A stretch of 32,696 nucleotides of DNA from Gammaproteobacteria bacterium MedPE (lineage in GTDB: Bacteria > Pseudomonadota > Gammaproteobacteria > Enterobacterales > Psychrobiaceae): assembly GCA_001874365.1 (NCBI GenBank), contig MPDF01000024.1, positions 1 to 32,696 on the forward strand. Direction: 5' to 3'. Shown here piece after piece: positions 31,641 through 32,696 of the stretch. The position numbers were made by a program, and so were the translations under genes. Under the pieces are notes generated by a model. That model was not told the origin of the DNA and ran no database searches. It saw only the letters and a program-made list of their open reading frames with translations. Each line of letters starts with the position of its first letter. Positions within the stretch are counted from its first letter, which is position 1.

Positions 31641-32696
31641 ATGAGTAAAGAGAATACACTTCACGCATCTGATATCGTTTTATTCGGTTGTCAGGGTGAT
31701 CTAACACGTCGCAAACTTCTTCCTTCGCTGTATCAATTAGAAAAAGCTAACTTACTGGCACCACAAAGCCGAATTATTGGTGTTGCTCGTAATGATTTTG
31801 AGCCTCAAGCCTACATCGATAACGTTAAGGCTTGCTTGTCTGAATTTATTAGCGAATCTTTAGATGAAGACGTTGTTGAGCGTTTTATTGCTAAAATAAG
31901 TTACTTAAAGTTAGATCTATTAGATCCGCAAAGTTATCACCAATTAAGCGATTTAGTTGATGAAAGTGCCAATGCTTTAATTAACTACTTTGCAGTACCA
32001 GCGTCAATTTATGGCAACATTTGTGAAGGTTTGTCGTTGGCTGGTTTGAATCACCAAAACTCGCGTGTGGTTCTAGAAAAACCAATTGGCCATGATTTAT
32101 TATCTTCAAATGAAGTTAATGATTTGGTTGCACAATACTTCTCAGAATCTCAAACCTATCGCATCGATCATTACCTAGGTAAAGAAACGGTTCTTAATTT
32201 ACTTGATTTACGTTTTGCTAATTCGCTTTTTTCGTCTAAATGGGATAACAGTACCATTGATCATGTGCAAATTAGCGTGGCCGAAGAAGTGGGTATTGAA
32301 GGGCGTTGGGGTTACTTTGATCAAGCAGGTCAAATGCGGGATATGCTGCAAAACCACTTAATTCAAATCTTAACCTTGGTAGCAATGGATCCGCCGTTAA
32401 GTCTTGACGCCGACAACATTCGTGATGAAAAGGTAAAAGTACTTAAAGCACTGCGCCCAATTAACGTCGATAACGTATTTGAGAATACGGTTCGTGGTCA
32501 ATATGCTAAAGGTTTTCTTCACGGTAAAGAAGTGCCGGGTTATTTGGAAGAAGAAGGCGCTAACACCCAAAGTAATACTGAATCGTTTGTTGCTATAAAA
32601 GCTGAAATCGATAACTGGCGCTGGGCAGGTGTTCCGTTCTATTTAAGAACGGGCAAACGCATGGCAAATAAAGTGTCTGAGATCGTCGTTTACTTT
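31641..32696 (+). CDS. zwf: Glucose-6-phosphate 1-dehydrogenase, 5' part
   Basis: The first 352 codons of a gene cut by the window end (full proteins are about 490). IVLFGCQGDLTRRKLLPSLY (12-31) is the NADP-binding GxxGDLxxRKL motif, LEKPIGHD (145-152) the conserved EKPxG, and RIDHYLGKE (174-182) the substrate-binding active site with His177. It oxidises glucose 6-phosphate to 6-phosphogluconolactone, feeding the Entner-Doudoroff and pentose phosphate routes. AAGGG lies about 8 nt before ATG 31641. With the HexR site ahead of gapA, this suggests HexR control of a gapA-ATL-zwf unit; the usual divergent hexR-zwf layout is not what is seen here. Confidence 0.93.
   Translation, partial: MSKENTLHASDIVLFGCQGDLTRRKLLPSLYQLEKANLLAPQSRIIGVARNDFEPQAYIDNVKACLSEFISESLDEDVVERFIAKISYLKLDLLDPQSYHQLSDLVDESANALINYFAVPASIYGNICEGLSLAGLNHQNSRVVLEKPIGHDLLSSNEVNDLVAQYFSESQTYRIDHYLGKETVLNLLDLRFANSLFSSKWDNSTIDHVQISVAEEVGIEGRWGYFDQAGQMRDMLQNHLIQILTLVAMDPPLSLDADNIRDEKVKVLKALRPINVDNVFENTVRGQYAKGFLHGKEVPGYLEEEGANTQSNTESFVAIKAEIDNWRWAGVPFYLRTGKRMANKVSEIVVYF

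Overview
The window comes from a marine-type gammaproteobacterium, most likely Alteromonadales (Colwelliaceae/Thalassotalea-like). This placement is inferred from AT-rich sequence, gene families and gene order, not from a marker gene. Coding density is high, and no rRNA, tRNA, CRISPR array, IS element or phage gene was seen.

Region 1 (1-15738, + strand) is a nearly complete aryl polyene (APE) pigment cluster. It opens inside the ketosynthase-like chain length factor and continues with lysophospholipid acyltransferase, two acyl carrier proteins, a COG4648 membrane protein, acyl-ACP ligase, dehydratase, GT2 glycosyltransferase, LpxL-like acyltransferase, an MIO aromatic amino acid lyase, thioesterase, LolA-like carrier, MMPL exporter, a flavin-dependent halogenase-like protein, a DUF3261 lipoprotein, ketosynthase, dehydratase, ketoreductase and ketosynthase. 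The order matches E. coli apeC-apeR, with two additions (the lyase and the flavoenzyme) and with the apeJ functions on two separate genes. Neighbouring genes overlap or are at most about 6 nt apart, so the cluster looks like one translationally coupled operon. Expected logic: the lyase makes a cinnamic/coumaric-type starter, the ligase loads it on an ACP, KS/KR/DH cycles build the polyene, and the acyl/glycosyl transferases, LolA-like and MMPL proteins place it in the outer membrane. The flavoenzyme may halogenate it.

Region 2 (15739-17722) holds two small lipoproteins and a membrane-anchored alpha/beta hydrolase, with hairpin terminators.

Region 3 (17738-26586, - strand) is a heavy-metal efflux locus. 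In transcription order it reads BlaI-family repressor, M56 membrane metalloprotease, terminator, TolC-family protein, RND adaptor, CzcA-type pump, HupE/UreJ protein, transmembrane anchor protein and a His-rich DUF6488 periplasmic protein. Four near-identical 21-bp inverted repeats (AAACCKAT-N5-ATMGGTTT) occur in this locus: two on the blaI promoter, one directly after a putative tolC -10, and one inside the start of tolC. They are the likely operators of the BlaI-family repressor. The M56 protein has no beta-lactam sensor domain but has a His cluster in a predicted periplasmic loop.

Region 4 (26645-29831, - strand) has a bacterial voltage-gated cation channel with a Ca-channel-like filter, and a bufferin (copper-binding RiPP) operon bufA-bufB-bufC. 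BufA is an unusual lipobox-containing protein with two tandem six-cysteine bufferin units. A strong terminator hairpin separates bufA from bufBC.

Region 5 (29832-32696, + strand) is a central-carbon block: gapA behind a perfect HexR-type palindrome, an alkyltransferase-like (ATL) DNA repair protein, and the first 352 codons of zwf, cut by the window end.
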